A stretch of 64,000 bases of DNA from Schistosoma haematobium (Eukaryota; Platyhelminthes; Trematoda; Strigeidida; Schistosomatidae). The stretch is from assembly GCF_000699445.3 (NCBI RefSeq), contig NC_067195.1, forward strand, positions 59,061,591-59,125,590, in the 5' to 3' direction. Made by a program: the position numbers and the translations under genes. The notes below the pieces were generated by a model, which saw nothing but the letters and a program-made list of their open reading frames with translations, was not told the DNA's origin and did no database searches. Below are positions 35,666 to 47,310 of the stretch, one piece after another; positions within the stretch are counted from its first letter, which is position 1; every line of letters starts with the position of its first letter.

Positions 35666-36091
35666 TATCATATGGGTTTTGTGGATATTATAGTAATTTC
35701 AATGGTTAAGATCATGAGTCAGTTGAAGCTAGAGCACCATGGAAAACCTGGAAGCACTGGACAGCCGGTTCGCTCTATTGTGGGACTCCTCGACAGTGCA
35801 CATCCACGACCTCGCCCTCTGCGGGATTCAAACCCAGGAACTGCTGGTTTCGCGCGCGAGCACTTAACCACTAGACCACTGAGCCGGCCGGCATCTAACG
35901 ATATTAATGTCTAACTTCAACTAATCCACAAAATTGAGTGACACATCCACCATTATCTTCATTGAGTTACTATCTCACAACAGACCTGGCTGAACTCCAC
36001 TGGCCACAATAGAACGAAACGGCCATCCAGTACTTCCAAGTTTTCCATGGTGATCTAGCTTCGACTGACTCATGATCTTAACCATTGAAAT
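35666..36091. mobile_element. Family A SINE, fold-back with 12-bp target duplication
   Basis: Nearly full minus arm (35666 to about 36002) joined to a plus arm that begins in hammerhead loop II (CAATAGAACGAAACGG). Perfect repeats TATTGTGAGAAA at 35654-35665 and 36092-36103 flank the pair. The minus hammerhead core is mutated (TCGAGGA). Confidence 0.9.
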
Positions 36092-36103
36092 TATTGTGAG
36101 AAA

Positions 36104-37389
36104 CTTGAATTTTCGAGTTAGAACAAATCTAAATATGAGAAATTGACTTTCTATAAATAAGTATATATATGCATTGAAGTATGATAAGATTTCTTCTATA
36201 TATATATATATATATTTCCTACAATGCTTCGCCGCCATCTTTATTCTTTCCAATAAATTGTTAACCATATTCCCTAGAGGAATAATTGACCAGCCAAAAG
36301 AATAAATAATACAAATGAAAATGAATATTTTAAAAAAAGAAATAAGAAAAGAAAAAAATAATAAATATTCATGCTTCAATGAATCGTATCACATTGATAA
36401 TTCGACTAAATCAAAAGAAAATTGTATTGCATGAGTGAGAAATAATTATTTAACTCATAGTAATACAGAGGAAATAGTATTTCAATATGTTGACAGAAAA
36501 AAAAAGAAAAATAGAAAAAAGTTTACACAAAAAGAAAAAACCACCAACAAAAAAGAAAGAAGAAACGACTTGATAGATGTCATGATAGTTGGAGAAAGAA
36601 TTCAGTTGAAAGTGTTGTTTATTTTCGGTCATTTTTCTTTTGATTTCCTATTTATAAGATGGATAGAAATTGTCAGTTCGCTAATAGGTATAGTGATGAA
36701 TAGTTGTTTTGAAATGGAAAACTTGAAGTTATTAACTAACATTTTAGTAGAACAAAAGATATAGATTCTTATGAGACTGATGATTTGACTTTTTACAACT
36801 GAGTTGCCTCTTTATTCATTAGGTATCAATTTAATACTTTATACATATAGACCAGTTATGACTTTAACATTTACATGTAAATAACCTCGTACAGTGTTCT
36901 TTGTATTTAATATAAACGTAGTTTAAAATGAATGAACATTTGAAACTGAATAGTTTGGGTGGAATGGTGTGATCAGTTGAGTCATTCAGTCGAAGAAGTA
37001 ACATACAATGAATGAAAATACTCTTCACTACAAATTGATGAAGATTAAAAACGTGGATTGTAATTCAGTTCCTAATGGGATCATACTTTATGAAATCTAA
37101 AAGTTCTAGATTAAATGTCATATAAGATAGTTCAAATGCACTGCTTGGGACAACAGTTAAGTAATTCATATTGTGTTTTTTTTCAACCTTTTTCTACTGG
37201 AATTCACTGAGTTAGAAAATCATCCTACACTAATTGAATAATACAAAAACTAGAATAGATGAACAAAAAAATAAAATGAAATAATCATGACATAAGAAAA
37301 GAAGTCAATTAAGAAAAACATAACTATAGTAACAAGACATCACATTAAGTAAATGTATATCTATTTACAAATGATTATAAAAACAAACA
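36104..37389. other. AT-rich stretch, no gene seen
   Basis: Includes a TA run near 36199-36215. An open plus-strand frame at 36435-36764 is dominated by A-rich lysine codons and matches no family I know, so it is not called a gene. Confidence 0.5.
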
Positions 37390-37398
37390 AAAAATATT

Positions 37399-37708
37399 AT
37401 AAGCAAAGATGGATAGTGGCTAGCAGTGAAATCTAGGACGCGCGTTTCTTCCTATTTGTGATTCGTCCGTTGGATGTACCTGAATCGTAGAGTTGACGTT
37501 CACATCCAGCTGACGAATCCTAAATAGGACGAAATGCGCGTCCTGGATTCCACTGCTAGACATTATGAATCTTTGCTTAAAAAGTTTGTGATTTAAGGCT
37601 ATATTGAAGCAACCCTCACAGGATTCACATATGCCAATAAGAGACTGATCAATTGCAGTCTTAAACAACAATGGGAAGATACAATCAAAACAATACCAAG
37701 TGAATTTT
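37399..37708. mobile_element. Smα-like SINE, fold-back with 9-bp target duplication
   Basis: Minus arm to about 37502 (post-ribozyme segment and mutated hammerhead) and plus arm from about 37503 (CATCCAGCTGACGA hammerhead, then the segment ending CCAAGTGAATT). AAAAATATT at 37390-37398 and 37709-37717. Confidence 0.8.
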
Positions 37709-38092
37709 AAAAATATTGTACTTTAAAAAAATGGTTGTGATTTTTATATTTAAAGAGGAATAGATGGATAAAAACAAAAGAAAAGTGAAAGGAATATAAA
37801 TAGGTGAATAGATTAACAGAACTAATATCTTTGCCAGGTCTAGATGATAACATTTCATTTTATACAGGTAATTGTTTTACATTCAATTGAATATGGTTGC
37901 TAAGGAAAATGATTTCATTTAATAAACATTAAAAGAAAAAATCGATAAATTTGATCTTAATTGTATTTTTTGTTGTTGTAAACTAAAATATCTGATTACA
38001 TACACAGTGAAATTAATAATATTTATCAAGATGGATTAAATAAATATCTTGTTTTTATTTGTTCACTACATTTATAAAATTTCTTTAAGTCT

Positions 38093-38351
38093 TATAAGGA
38101 AAGATGGATAGTGGCTAGCAGTGGAATCCAGGATATGCGTTAAGTTCATCCAGCTGACGAGTCTTAAATAGAATGAAAAGCGAGTTCTAGATTCCATTGC
38201 TAACCACTATCCATCTTTGCTTATTATGCTTGTAAATCAAGGCAATATCGAAGCAAAATATATACAGTATGTACATATTCCAATAAGAGACTGATCAATT
38301 GCAGTCTTAATCATAAATGGGAAGATTCAAGTAAAACAATACCAAGTGAAT
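38093..38351. mobile_element. Smα-like SINE, fold-back with 14-bp target duplication
   Basis: Short minus arm (38093 to about 38147: post-ribozyme segment plus the 3' half of the hammerhead) and plus arm from about 38148 (hammerhead to CCAAGTGAA). Perfect repeats ATTTCTTTAAGTCT at 38079-38092 and 38352-38365. Confidence 0.9.
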
Positions 38352-38855
38352 ATTTCTTTAAGTCTGGTTATATTTTATGTTATATAATTGTTAAATATTC
38401 TTTTGGGGGGGGGTAAATTCGATTCATGAGCTTGTTTAGATGTAGAGATAAACTGTAAGAGTAGATTATTTTGAAAGTCACAATACGGGATTATGGTGTC
38501 GAACCAATAAAAAGAGATGACAACTAAATCACTTTATTATATAGGAAATATTTGTAAACACCTTCATATTATATATTGACAGCTAAATAGATTTGTAAAG
38601 TCACAAGACGATTCTCAAAATGAATATTCCGATATGGTGTGACTAATTATCAATTTATAATTGTTATATGTTATTTTGATGCAATTTCAACTTTTCTACC
38701 CAGTTAAGCATGAAATATTCATATGATATTGCTTCACGGAATTGAAAATATTTTATTCACCTTAAATAAAATGTGATCACTTGTACTCGATATTTTTTTA
38801 GATAAGACACAGTGAATCTGAGACCATAGAGAAGATTAGTAGCTCAGATGGATGA

Positions 38856-38963
38856 TTTTGAAATAGATTTCTACCTGAAGATTGTACTGATGATGTCGTT
38901 CAGAATAGTAATGAAAGCTCTACGACCAACCCATCCAATTCAGAGAATAAAACTACGTCAAAA
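38856..38963. mobile_element. MITE-like element, third copy, degraded
   Basis: Shares the middle (TACTGATGATGTCGTTC) and right arm with 13818-13986. Most of the left arm is lost. The flank GATTAGTAGCTCAGATGGATG resembles that of the first copy. Confidence 0.55.
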
Positions 38964-39602
38964 TATGGGGAATCTGTTACATCACAAAGTTTCACTACTA
39001 AATTAAACAACTCACTATTTCTACTCAATTTCTTTGGAATGTTAATCATAATTAAATTTGTATCAAGGTTTGTAGCTGGAAGTGAATACCATGAATTGCA
39101 ACTCTAGTATTACGCAAACACTCTGGTACTCACTTTTTTATGCATTAATGCTGATGTTTAAAATATTTATTTTTATATAATGTGTAATATAGTTAAGTAT
39201 GTCTGGTCGAAAACCATAACAGATTGATGACATCTGCTCATATCACAAATTGATTTAGTCTATAGTCTTGGGTTTGATTTTCCATATTTTATAACACTCG
39301 AATTCACAGTATGCAATTTCAAATTTGTGCAAAATATTTTGAAAGGTGTTAAAATAAAATAAAAAAAATTTGTGACTTGAATTTTGTAAGGCGCTGAATG
39401 TAACTCTTAACAACACTGATACCCATGAATGAGAAATAAAATGTAATCATAATCGGAGCTAAATTTCGTTCTACTACTCTCCTTATAGAAATAATTTTTT
39501 TTTAAACCATCAAAACATTACAAATAGTGAAAACTGATAATTTTTCGTTGGTAGCAAGTCTTTTACACTAACTATTTTTTAATTAAATAGATATACAACT
39601 CA

Positions 39603-40081
39603 CAATTGATTGATCATTGGGTGGTGATCAGTGTCATGCTTGTCAAATCCTTATTTAGTGCAAATCGAATGCTATCGACCATGTTGCAATGTGGCCACTA
39701 GTCTATGTGACTCAACACTGCGTGCATTATATGTATTGAGATTAGATGGTGGTTGGAGGTGGTCGACAGGAAACTCTGGAACCGGGTTTCGTGCTACTTG
39801 GCACTCGTCAGCAAGGTGTACCTGTAATCTTTGAGGTAACTAGTGTTCCCTGACGGATTCGATCTCGTGTCACCCAGCTTCACAGTCAGAGACGTTACCA
39901 CTGAGCTATCCGGGCCGCGACTGACCTCCTGTAGGACTGAAATGTAATCACAATTGATTGGTCCGCCAGGGAGCACCAGTTACCTCAAAGATTACAGGTA
40001 CACCTTGATGACGAGTGCCAAGTAGCACGAAACCCGGTTCCAGGGTTTCCTGTCGACTACCTCCAACCACCATCTAATCTC
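39603..40081. mobile_element. Family C hammerhead SINE, fold-back with 14-bp target duplication
   Basis: Minus arm 39603-39962 is one full turn of the unit: CAATTGATTG occurs at 39603 and again at 39952, period 349. It contains a tRNA-like part (minus GGATAGCTCAGTGGTAACG to GAGATCGAATCC) and a hammerhead. The plus arm from about 39963 holds the end of the tRNA-like part and the hammerhead. Perfect repeats AGATATACAACTCA at 39589-39602 and 40082-40095 flank the pair. Confidence 0.9.
39774..39816 (-). ncRNA. Hammerhead ribozyme of family C
   Basis: The minus strand shows core CTGACGA, stem II GTGC-CAAGTA-GCAC and GAAA, followed by CCCGGTTCCAG. Stem II is perfect; stem III and stem I are weaker than in the other families, so activity is uncertain. 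The plus-arm copy (about 40001-40046) has A instead of C at the first core base. Confidence 0.6.
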
Positions 40082-40095
40082 AGATATACAACTCA

Positions 40096-41540
40096 ATTCA
40101 CAAATATTTTAAAGCTCTTTCTATGGAAATCACTAGGATGTACTAGTCATTCCTTTAAAACTAGAACAAGTTGGCTGTTGATCAATACAAAATGCGTCAA
40201 TATATTTTCAAAATATTAATTAACCAATATTAACCGATGACATCTAATTAAAACTTGTAAAATCTCGTATCCTTACATGTTAAACTTATAGGTAAATAAA
40301 ACATTTAAAGGTCTATAACCATTCATAAATGACAAGAGTTTCTACGTTTTATTTGTGTCAAGTTTAACTCCTTCGTTATACAATATACAAGTTTTTAGAA
40401 TCTTGAACCTCAAAAAGGAGATTCTTGATTAATTTCACCACAGTGATTAGGTGTCCTATGAATTACAATTATAATACAATTTCAAGCATACTTTTCAGTC
40501 ATTCTGTAAGAGAATAATATTTATTCCCTTTAATTATAGGTTAATTTTACACGAAAAATTAAAACTCTAATGCCATTATTCTACGGTAACACTGAACTAG
40601 GTAATATATGCACATATAAAGCGAAACAACCAAACGTTTCAAATATTTTTGGCAAGAAGTGAAATGGTTATTTTCACGTATTGATTTGGAAAAGTTATTT
40701 AAACTAAGAAAATCATGTTGAGAATCATCTTAACTGATGAAAAAGCTTCTAATTAAATTTGAAATGAAGAAGTTGAATTTTTTCATTAAAGTAAACACTC
40801 ATAAATGGGTAAATTGAAGAAGGAAGTAGAAAAAGAAGAGAAAATTATGGGCAAAATTTTGAAAGAAATCAAACTTGTAAAAGAATGAAAGGAAACGATT
40901 GGTGAAGACCAAATTGAAGATTAATCATAAGAAAAATGTAAATACAGCTTATGCATAAACAGCATAGCAACAATTATTGAAGATAATATGTAATCAATTT
41001 AAGATGACTGCACTCAATTGATTAAGATCTAGTTTGTATCAATTATTAACATGTTTCTGAGTCAAGAACTTGACAAAATAACATTAGTTACTTACTCAGT
41101 GACTGATTAGTGTATATAATAGTTATACAGGAAGTCAATTTATTGACTGTATTACCATGTATCTCTAGTTTAAGTCTATACGGAACATTTGGAGAGTATG
41201 AGTTAATGAAATAAGTAGGTGTCTTTTGTTTGTGCATCATTCTAAAATTTACATATCACTCCAGTTGATGTAATGATCGACTGAATAAAATCCCTGGTTA
41301 AATTGCAACTAATTAAGATGTTAAAATCATACAAGTCCGAATAATAATCAACTCCCATACGATGATCAATATCCCTTAGTGTGTACAGAAATAAATTATA
41401 TTCAAAAATGTCAGACAATTCATATAAATAATGCTTTAATTTATATAAATAAAATATTTAACATGACAACAAAAGTATCATTTCGGATTTATTGAATGTT
41501 ATATATTAATCTGCTGTTAATGTGTCTAACTAAGGAATGA
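40096..41540. other. AT-rich stretch, no gene seen
   Basis: No exon or recognisable repeat was seen in about 1.4 kb. Confidence 0.5.
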
Positions 41541-41935
41541 GTTTTATCCAGAAGATACAAGTGTTTATTAACAGTTGTCTACGCAAAATACTTCGGATCC
41601 GTTGATCAGACACTATTGGCAATAACCTATTGTGAGAGAGAACAAACCAGATCCCAGCGGAGGAAGAAATCAGGAAGAAGCGCTGGAAGTGGATAGGACA
41701 CACATTGAGGAAAGCGCTCAACTGCGTCACAAGACAAGCCCTCACTCACATGGAATCTTTAAGGCCAAAGGAGGAGAGGAGGACCAAAGAACACATTACG
41801 CGGGGTAATGGAGATAGACATGAGAAAAATGAACAAGAATTGGATGGAACTAGAAAGGAAGGCTCAGAACAGAGTGGGTTGGAGAATGCTAGTCGGCTGC
41901 CTATTCTCCATTGGGAGTAACAGGCATAATTAAGT
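41541..41935 (+). mobile_element. RTE-like 3' fragment
   Basis: Plus-strand remnant of the reverse transcriptase C-terminal region, in broken frames: [20 protein letters not shown] sequence near 41660-41710, then KKEQEL-like tail and VGWRML-like residues, ending GGGAGTAACAGGCATAATTAAG. It is the same family as 30858-31800 and 45616-46050. Confidence 0.75.
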
Positions 41936-42069
41936 AACGAATGAGTTATTTCAAAATAAGTTCTGTATTAGTATTATTAATTACATAGTAAACTAAATAA
42001 TTTAAAATGATAAGCGATATATGTAAGTGTATAAATTCAGTAGAGTAATTTAAGCATAACTCCATGTGT

Positions 42070-42185
42070 ATCTCTTCTAGAGTTACTGCCGGTTCCAAGC
42101 CCGGGTAAAGGGTAGGGGGTAGGCATGAGATCGGCAACCCTATTCCGTAGAAATAAAATCTTGCTGAAAAACCCCTAACCAAATT
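42070..42185 (-). repeat. Fragment matching the 5' junction region of 31740-31850
   Basis: Shares TCTTCTAGAGTTACTGCCGG, CAAGCCCGGGTAAAG and CCGTAGAAA with the 31740-31850 segment. In both places it lies near an RTE-like fragment but it is not reverse transcriptase sequence. Confidence 0.5.
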
Positions 42186-42242
42186 AAAATTTAAACATAG
42201 TCTTCAGTCATATTTATCTGGTTGCCATAGTACCATAAGTAT

Positions 42243-42449
42243 TGAAGTGTACGAAGACTCAAGTGGAGAAGACCAATTATACAGTTCTTTAGTAAAACGT
42301 GAAAACTACACATTAAATACTTCATTGGCAAGTCCTCCATAAATTATCTATTACATCCTTCATGATTATTTCAATTCTTAACAGATATTCCAATTCCGCT
42401 CAGTGTTACATACTACTTATATCTGTTAACATAAGTAGTGTACACCATA
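42243..42449 (-). mobile_element. Solo LTR, minus strand, shortened
   Basis: Starts (minus) TATGGTGTACACTACTTATG, with the family's internal palindrome, and ends GTACACTTCA. Flanked by GTAT (42239-42242) and ATAT (42450-42453). About 65 bp shorter than its relatives. Confidence 0.6.
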
Positions 42450-42701
42450 ATATAAATACTTTTTTATAAAAACTATAGAAATTTCTTTACAGTTCAGTTG
42501 TTATATCAAAGGTGACAAATGTTCTTTTTTAAATAAAAACTTTTACGAAGAAAAGCAAACTATAGATAAGACTTGAAACATTTGAAATGACTAATTAAGT
42601 AAATATTTATTAATCACATTCATTCACATTAAATGTTTAACTTATCTATTAACGCCTTTAAATATTTTTACAATAATTACAAGTATTAACAACGTGTTAA
42701 A

Positions 42702-42905
42702 TTATCAGTAGGGGTTTGTGGAGATTTTAGAAATTTCACAGATTGAAATCATGAGTCAGTTGAAGCTAGGCCACCATGGAAAACCTTGAGGCACTGGACG
42801 GTAGTTTCGTCCTAGTATGGGACTCCTTAGCAGTGCGCATTCACGATCGCGCACCCCGCGGGATTCGAACCCAGGACCTACTGGCTTGGCGCGCGAGCAC
42901 TTAAA
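42702..42905 (-). mobile_element. Family A SINE, 3' part
   Basis: Tail, hammerhead (42791-42836, core CTAAGGA, so one key base changed) and tRNA-like part up to about 42905. The 5' head is missing. The plus-strand tail at 43499-43620 may be the other arm of a fold-back separated by 593 bp. Confidence 0.75.
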
Positions 42906-43498
42906 TTTGTTAAATTGTTTATCTATTATGGAAAGGGTAAATGGTATGATTGATTGATTGATTTACAATGATAAATAAGATCATTTGAATGTCTAAATAA
43001 AGGAGGATTGAATGGATGTTTTGTTCTAGTTTTCAACTGTTCATCAACTTTTATTCATGATCATAGAAGAAATATCAGTTGAATTCATGGTAAGGATTAT
43101 ATGTCTTTTTATTATGGATCTTAAATTTAATTATTCACATTGTTTAATCCTATGAGTGATGTTAATATAACATTCTGAATTTTGGTTATTTCATGATCTG
43201 TAGCTTCCTATAAACATTCTTCTTTATACTTTCAGTTCAATGCGGGTTGGTGAATATTATGTATAATTTTGGCGGGATCATCAAATTATATTTTATTGTA
43301 TTAAATATTACTTTCGGCAATTAAAAAACGTTTGCTGTCCTAGTGGAACAGAGCACACAGTAATAAAACATAGGTTTTTTCTATCCAATCAAACCACAGA
43401 GAACAAGTTATTTCAGTTATTTGATCACTTGTTGTCGTCCTAAAAAGATGCTTTTAGATTTTTTAATGATTATTCACAACTAACAACTATATCACAAC

Positions 43499-43620
43499 TA
43501 TCCCACAATAGGACGAAACGGCCGTCCAGTGCTTCCAGGTTTTCCATGGTGGTCTAGCTTCAACTGACTCATGATCTTAACCATTGAATTTACTATAATA
43601 TCCACAAAACCCATCTAATA
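43499..43620 (+). mobile_element. Family A SINE, truncated inside the hammerhead
   Basis: Starts TCCCACAATAGGACGAAACG, inside stem II, and runs through stem III and the tail to CTCCACAAAACCCATCT. This truncation point matches the plus arms of several fold-backs. Confidence 0.75.
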
Positions 43621-44281
43621 TTAATCTCATTTTTAAAGGTTAGATGAAGCATCGAAATATTCATATTTGTAACAATTTCAGAGGTGGGGGTATGAAATAA
43701 AAGGTATATTTATCAAAAGATCATATCGTGTTTACTTTAGACAGGTCATTTGTAAAACTGGTGAAAAATATCTAAAACCCTAATTTCAATCTGTTTTTGT
43801 TTCGTCAATTAGACCTTGTATTATTCTGATAAACCTTATCATTTTCATTAGGCAACAATATCAAGAGAAACAATCAAAACCATACTTAGTGTTCACGTTG
43901 TTAGTATTAATCGAATCTCATGAATCAAAATATACTATCTATTTATTTGAATAAATGGAAAACCACTATGATACTCATTTCATATAATACTTTTCTCTAC
44001 CATTCATTTCATAACCGGTTAACGATAATTCAATCTTGTTTCATTAATCTACATCTTTAAAGTAACTTATTACACAGTTTTTTTTGTGAGCTGCTTGTTA
44101 ATGTATTGAAGTAGAGTAGTAAAAAATTGTCAGTGGTTACTTCTTATCAACCAGCAATTGATCCTTTAGTGTTATACTTATAACATTACTTACAAAATAA
44201 CTCATTAAGAACATCCGTTTAAATTTGAACGAATAGTTTCACAGTATTTATGCGCTGAGTTAATGTAAGACATTAAAGAGG

Positions 44282-44410
44282 AAGAACATATTTGTAAAAT
44301 CTCAACGATTACGTTTCAAGTAAATTCAACGTTTCACTCGGCACTCTGATCCAAACTTTTTCAAGGGAATATTCCAAATTCAATTGCTGAGATTTTACAA
44401 CTATATTCTT
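44282..44410. repeat. Possible MITE with short inverted ends
   Basis: TTGTAAAATCTCA near 44292 is repeated in inverse orientation (TGAGATTTTACAA) near 44390, with weaker pairing further outwards. About 115 bp overall. A single copy, so only tentative. Confidence 0.35.
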
Positions 44411-45615
44411 TCTTCTTAATTATTTATTAAGTTACGAAATCACAAGAATGATACCAAGTTAATTTTACCGAAATGTAAAATAATTATTAAAATGAGTTTA
44501 TGAAAAACAATAGCTTTTATCAAATAACTACATTATTATTGAACAGGTATCACCTGTGTTTTCGTAATTCTGAACAGGATCAACAACTATCGATGAGATT
44601 GACTAAAGCAAACAATAATGTGTTTCATTTGGAAATATATCGATTGTTTGAGGGTGAGATATACAACATATGAAAAACGCACCGTTAAAAGTTAATTGTT
44701 TTCGGTAACTGTAAAGCATTTACCAATTACGTGATAAGTTGCTCTGCAAATAGATAATACATTGTTTCCACTCAGAAATATTTCAGTGATATAATGTTCT
44801 TCAAACTAAATGGCCTTCATTGTCTCTGTGGATAACATTACCAATAGCTATATCAACTATCAGCAAAATTTCCAAACAAGTAATTCCACATTATCTACAT
44901 TGATACCTTTTCGGAATCCTTTTTTTAACTGGTTGCTCTCCCACCTTTTATTGTTACATTCGTACTTTTAAATTGTCGTTTTAAGGATGTCATGAAGGCT
45001 ATAGTTGTCTCAAGAAATAAGTGAAATTTCAGGTAATGCTGAGTAGTTGACTTTTAGTGGCCCGAGATCTGACTCTAATTAGATCATATTTTGATCGCTA
45101 TTAAATAATTGCTGTCGAAATATATATCTTAGCTATTCTCCTATATTATTATCGACTAAACTCGCGTTGGTAAATAACGGAAATAAATAAGTCAAATACA
45201 AGAATTAAGTTTTGAATACGTATATTTTGTACAAATTGATCTGGACAGACAATCAGAAGGACGAAGCGAAATGATGCACAGTGGAGGAGACATGTGAGCT
45301 AACTCCATTTAACCGAGAGTTAATCAGTATTTATAGTCACGCAAAAATAAGCTACAAACATGTGATGAGTAGGTTAAGAAGTGTACACACACTAGCTCAT
45401 ATAAAAACAGTCAAGGTTGATAAGTGAATAATTAACAAGATCAAAATATAACTCAAGAAGAATGAATAAATTGACCTGTACAGAAGCTAGAATAGATTAT
45501 ATGGGCTTAACATAGTAACTGATACTATAGATTGATAATTAAATCACCTTAATTTTAAAGTTAAAATGTAGCTTTTATCGGGGGGGGTAATTTCGTAATA
45601 ATAAATTCAATACAT
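44411..45615. other. No gene seen
   Basis: AT-rich. A slightly GC-richer patch at 45240-45440 and the CTTTTAGTGGCCC motif at 45051-45066 are the only points of note. Confidence 0.45.
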
Positions 45616-46050
45616 CTATTTGCAATTGTATGGAGCGGAAACTTGGAGAACTACGAAAGCCATCATCCAGAAGATACAGGTGTTTATTAACAGTTGTCTA
45701 CGTAAAATACTTCGGATTCGTTGACTAGACACTAACAGCGACAACCTATTGTGGGAGAGAACGAAACAGATGTCAACGGAAGAAGAAATCAGGAAGAAGC
45801 GCTGGAAGTGGATAGGACACACATTGAGGAAAGCAATCAACTCACAAGGCAAGCTTTCACATAGAATCCTGAAGGCGAAAGGAAGAACGGAAGATTAATG
45901 AACACATTGCTCCGGGAAATGGAGACAGACACGAGAAAAATGAACAAGAATTGGATGGAACTAGAAAAGAAGGCCCAGGACAGAGTGGGTTGGAGAATGT
46001 TAGTCGGCGGCCTATGCTCCATTGGGAGTAACAGGTGTAAGTAAGTAAGT
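45616..46050 (+). mobile_element. RTE-like 3' fragment
   Basis: Plus-strand remnant of the reverse transcriptase end: YGAETWRTTKAI-like start, WERTK and [14 protein letters not shown], then NKNWMEL-like and [14 protein letters not shown] residues in broken frames. It ends in a TAAG tail (GTGTAAGTAAGTAAG). Better preserved than 41541-41935. Confidence 0.8.
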
Positions 46051-46845
46051 ATTATTTTAAAAACACTATCATCTCACCATCTGATAGAATATTTTACAAA
46101 GGCTTATTATAAGAATATTTACATCATTAAGAATTAATTATACAAAAATAATTTTTTTTAAAACAATCTCATAGATACAATTCATTCTACACATGATAAC
46201 TACTTTGAAACTCAATAAAGATAATTGTTGACAAGTTGATTAGTGGTTGACAAATGAATTATGTAATCAGACCGTTTTTTTCTTGTTTTTTTTTAATTAA
46301 ATATGATTTATGATTTTTGTTTCATTCCATATAAAGGTCAAATTTGATGTTACATAGACATCAACGTTTATACCTTTTAAAGTATACAACTAAAATATTG
46401 TTGATTTTTCCGATTAAAACAAAACAAAACAAACATAGTAGACAATTAGGATTTGATTCTATATTAACATTGTCTTGTATTCTTTATATAATGAATGATT
46501 TGTATGTCATTATTTTGTATCATTAATCATTCTTTCTGATAAAAGTTTATTAGAGAAGAATTCTGTATTTATTATATAATACAAGACATAATCAATTGAT
46601 ATCTTGATAAAATAAAATCTACATTGTTACAGTTGCTAGGATATATACATTTTATTATTATAATTAATATGATTTCCTTAATTAAGTTATGAATAATGAT
46701 ATAATAATTAGGTCAGAATATAAGATAACAATGTTAATGGTGTAGTATAAATTTGAGGTTTGAAACTGATTGTTAATAAAAGTTTTATCACTTAGTAATC
46801 TAATACTGTCTACTTATTTCTTTATACAATAGAATAACCACTTCT

Positions 46846-46851
<6 letters not shown>

Positions 46852-46877
<26 letters not shown>
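46852..46877. repeat. (TA)n microsatellite
   Basis: TA run at the left edge of the GC-richer repeat at 46878-47310; another TA run follows its right edge near 47312. Confidence 0.85.
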
Positions 46878-46881
<4 letters not shown>

Positions 46882-47310
46882 GTGTATGGGATGATGTATA
46901 CACATTGATGAGGAGCCCCATAGTAGAACGAAGATCACCAATGTAGATGATCTATGTCAAATGATTGGCGGCCTACTCGGGTTAGATGGGAATGGTGTGA
47001 GTACCGGCTAACTTCGAAGTCACATCTCGCGGTCAGCATCTAACGTGAATTACCACTTCGACGTATCGAAGTACTATGGCTTCTTTGAAGATCGTACGAC
47101 ACAAAGGACGTTATTACGGAAATATATTAGTAAGAATAAGTACAGGCGAAAGTGCGACCATCACCGCATGGGCTAGTCCATGGGGTACGATTAACTGATG
47201 CACGTTGATTGTCCCTAACCTTGATAGGGATCGATGAACCGTTCGATATTCAGTGACCCAACTGTCGGATGATTTGGCTAGGGCTCAGTGACATTTCACT
47301 GACCCTACAA
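46878..47310. repeat. GC-richer unrecognised repeat with hammerhead-like motif
   Basis: About 430 bp, clearly GC-richer than its surroundings and bounded by TA runs. Near the left end (about 46903-46952) is ACATTG-ATGAGGA-G...GAACGAAGATCAC-CAATGT. This is the layout of a hammerhead with a good stem I (ACATTG/CAATGT) but a changed first core base (A for C) and a poor stem II. No coding potential recognised. Confidence 0.45.

Noticed and set aside
36435..36764. 109-codon plus-strand open frame
   Set aside because: Lysine-rich run from A-rich DNA followed by hydrophobic residues from T-rich DNA; no splice or family support.
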